A stretch of DNA of 7,291 nucleotides from a bacterium (lineage in GTDB: Bacteria > RBG-13-66-14). Location: NCBI GenBank assembly GCA_026398675.1, contig JAPLSK010000267.1:1-7291 (forward strand), written 5' to 3'. Shown here piece after piece: positions 5,490 to 7,291 of this stretch. The notes beneath the pieces are model-generated. The model did no database searches. It was given only the letters and a program-made list of their open reading frames with translations, and was not told where the DNA came from. The position numbers and the translations under genes are program-made. Positions within the stretch are counted from its first letter, which is position 1; each line of letters starts with the position of its first letter.

Positions 5490-7291
5490 TTGCTCAAGGA
5501 CGAGGATTTTTCCCGGATGCTTCTCGCGGTCGAGCGTCCGGCCCGCTACATCGGCGGCGAGTGGGGCGCTTACCGCAAGAACCCCGCGGGCCTCGTCAAC
5601 GTCTGCTGGTGCTTTCCCGACACCTACGAAATTGGGATGAGCAATCTGGCGGGGCGGATAATCTACGACCGGCTCAACCGGAATCCCGACGCCGCATGCG
5701 ACCGCTGTTTCCTGCCCTGGACGGACATGCAGGAGGCGCTGCGGAGCCGCGGTTTGCCGCTCTTCTCCCTGGAGCAGAGGCGCCCCCTCCACGCCTTCGA
5801 CGTAGTGGCCGTGACCCTCGGCTACGAGCTCTCGTACACGAATTTCCTGAAAATGCTGGAGCTGGGGGGGATACCCCTCACCGCCGCCGAGCGCGGAGAT
5901 GACGCGCCGTTGGTCATCGTCGGCGGCCCCTGCACGGTCAACCCCGAGCCGCTGGCGGACTTCGTGGATGTCGCTTTCGTGGGGGAGACGGAGGAGTTCC
6001 TCCCGGAGCTGGTCCGGGCGGTGGCGGGCGCCAGGAGCGATACCGGGTTCGACAAGCGGGCCGCCCTCGAGGAGCTCAGCCGCTGCGCCGGGGCCTACCT
6101 GCCGGACAGGATCCATCTCATTACCGAGGACGCCACCGGCCAACTCGTCCCCGCGCCGGACTCCCCAGCGGTAGATAGGCGCCTGAGCGGCCTCGACCCG
6201 TACATCGAGAGCCCCCTGGTTCCCGGAACCGACATCGTCCACGACCGGGTCACCCTGGAGGTGATGCGCGGCTGCACGGGTGGCTGCCGCTTCTGCCAGG
6301 CGGGGATGATCTACCGCCCCGTCCGCTCCTTGGAGGCCGACGAGGTTTTTGGCGAGCTGGTGCGCCAGCTTCGGCTCACCGGCTACGACGAGGCCAACGT
6401 CTCCAGCCTCTCGTCCACGGATTGGCGGGGGCTCGCCCGGCTGGTGGAGCGGGTGCTGACCGAGCTCGGACACCGAGGGCCCTCGATCAGCTTCCCCAGC
6501 CTGCGGGTAGGCGAGGCGGTCATCCGGCTCGAGTGGCTCCTGTCCGGCCGGAGGATGGGCTCGCTGACCATCGCTCCCGAGGCCGGAAGCGAGCGGCTCC
6601 GGGATGTCATCAACAAGCCCCACTTCACCAACGACGATGTGGTGGGGCTGGCCCGGCGGATTTTCGAGACGGGCTTCACCACACTCAAGCTCTACTTCAT
6701 GTTCGGGCTGCCCACGGAGACCGGGGAGGACTTGGCGGCCCTGGTCGAGCTATCGCGGCGCTGCGCGGAGGTGACGGCCAAGAAACAGGTGGTCAACGTC
6801 GCCCTCTCCCCCTTCATCCCGAAGCCCCACACCCCCTTCCAGTGGGCCGCCCAGCCGTCGCTGGCGGAGTTGGAGGAGACGCTGGCCCGCCTGCAGGGCG
6901 ATTTGCGGCACCGGAAGATAAATATCAAGTGGAACAGCCCTCGGATGGCTTTAGTAGAGGCCGCCCTGGCCCGGGGGGACCGGCGTGAGGGTCGGGCATT
7001 ACTGGAAGCTCACAAGCGGGGGGCGGTGTTCGACGCCTGGGACGACTTCTTCAACATCGAGCGCTGGCGCGAGTCCTTCGCCGCGGCTGCGTTGAGCCTG
7101 GAGGAGTACGCCAACCGGGAGCTTCCGCTCGACGCCCGCCTGCCTTGGGACGCGGTGAACAACCTGGTCCATAAAACCTACCTCGTGGATGAGCGCGCAC
7201 GGGCGATGGAGGGTAAGACGACACAGGATTGCCGCCGGTCCGGGTGCAACGTGTGCGGGGTGGAGCCCGAGCAGTGCGAGCCCGACACCCT
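5490..7291 (+). CDS. TIGR03960-type radical SAM protein (B12-binding-like N-terminus), 3' end beyond window
   Basis: About 600 codons are visible and no stop is reached. The N-terminal part (about 1-190), including VCWCFPDTYEIGMSNL and a Gly-rich IVGGP turn, resembles the cobalamin-binding-like Rossmann domain of B12-radical SAM proteins, but I see no classical DxHxxG cobalamin ligand. The radical SAM cluster motif is C262-x3-C266-x2-C269 (RGCTGGCRFCQAG), which holds the 4Fe-4S cluster that cleaves S-adenosylmethionine. The segments SFPSLR, TIAPEAGSERLRDVINK and FGLPTET follow as in this family. Near the edge lies a conserved cysteine cluster at C581, C586, C589 and C596, typical of the family's C-terminal end, where a DUF2344 domain or gene often follows. 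The biochemical reaction is not established; family members often sit near rodA, RNase G or L21/L27 genes. TTG 5490 is chosen because it gives the usual LK...VERPARYIGGE beginning and has GAAAGG six bases upstream; ATG 5517 is the alternative. Confidence 0.9.
   Translation, partial: MLKDEDFSRMLLAVERPARYIGGEWGAYRKNPAGLVNVCWCFPDTYEIGMSNLAGRIIYDRLNRNPDAACDRCFLPWTDMQEALRSRGLPLFSLEQRRPLHAFDVVAVTLGYELSYTNFLKMLELGGIPLTAAERGDDAPLVIVGGPCTVNPEPLADFVDVAFVGETEEFLPELVRAVAGARSDTGFDKRAALEELSRCAGAYLPDRIHLITEDATGQLVPAPDSPAVDRRLSGLDPYIESPLVPGTDIVHDRVTLEVMRGCTGGCRFCQAGMIYRPVRSLEADEVFGELVRQLRLTGYDEANVSSLSSTDWRGLARLVERVLTELGHRGPSISFPSLRVGEAVIRLEWLLSGRRMGSLTIAPEAGSERLRDVINKPHFTNDDVVGLARRIFETGFTTLKLYFMFGLPTETGEDLAALVELSRRCAEVTAKKQVVNVALSPFIPKPHTPFQWAAQPSLAELEETLARLQGDLRHRKINIKWNSPRMALVEAALARGDRREGRALLEAHKRGAVFDAWDDFFNIERWRESFAAAALSLEEYANRELPLDARLPWDAVNNLVHKTYLVDERARAMEGKTTQDCRRSGCNVCGVEPEQCEPDT

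Noticed and set aside
2984..5497. Very long open frame (about 837 codons) on the minus strand opposite the aminopeptidase gene
   Set aside because: It is a by-product of high GC and codon bias. The + strand frame has clear M1 motifs, a signal peptide and a ribosome-binding site, whereas the antisense product has no recognisable domain.
1..7291. tRNA, rRNA, CRISPR array, insertion sequence, phage or defence genes
   Set aside because: No tRNA-like cloverleaf, spaced repeat array, transposase motif or terminal inverted repeats were seen. The window is filled by four recognisable genes.

Overview
The window is a GC-rich (about two-thirds G+C by eye) bacterial chromosome segment with four genes, all on the + strand. 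The secreted metallopeptidase with a C-terminal FlgD-like/sorting-type beta domain, the high GC and the Pseudomonas/Thermus-like pyrR-pyrB-pyrC order suggest an uncultured or deep-branching lineage that uses FlgD-like C-terminal domains (for example Eisenbacteria- or Coatesbacteria-type bacteria, or the FCB group). This placement is an inference, not a firm assignment.

Bases 1-93 are a short leader holding an imperfect direct repeat with a 60-base period. Bases 94-2938 are a pyrimidine-type operon: pyrR-like (94-645), a gap containing a long stem-loop (652-707), a pyrB-like aspartate carbamoyltransferase gene (729-1649), then a pyrC-like dihydroorotase gene (1646-2938) joined to pyrB by an ATGA stop/start overlap. 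An intrinsic terminator (2959-2985) closes the operon. Bases 3035-5269 encode an exported M1-family zinc aminopeptidase. A 220-base spacer with two possible stem-loops follows. From TTG 5490 a radical SAM protein of the TIGR03960 type runs off the right edge.

The most notable point is that all three pyr proteins look altered at functional positions while their frames are intact. The dihydroorotase homologue lacks three of the four metal-binding histidines (Lys, Phe and Pro instead). The carbamoyltransferase homologue keeps the carbamoyl-phosphate site but lacks the equivalents of E. coli Lys84, Arg167 and Gln231. PyrR keeps its PRPP loop but lacks most residues known in Bacillus to contact pyr mRNA. 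An inactive PyrC' partnered with an active PyrB is known from Pseudomonas; a cluster in which PyrB is also altered is not one I recognise. It may be a structural, regulatory or re-specialised carbamoyltransferase assembly. The peptidase and radical SAM genes appear to be independent housekeeping or secretion genes with no evident functional link to the pyr cluster.
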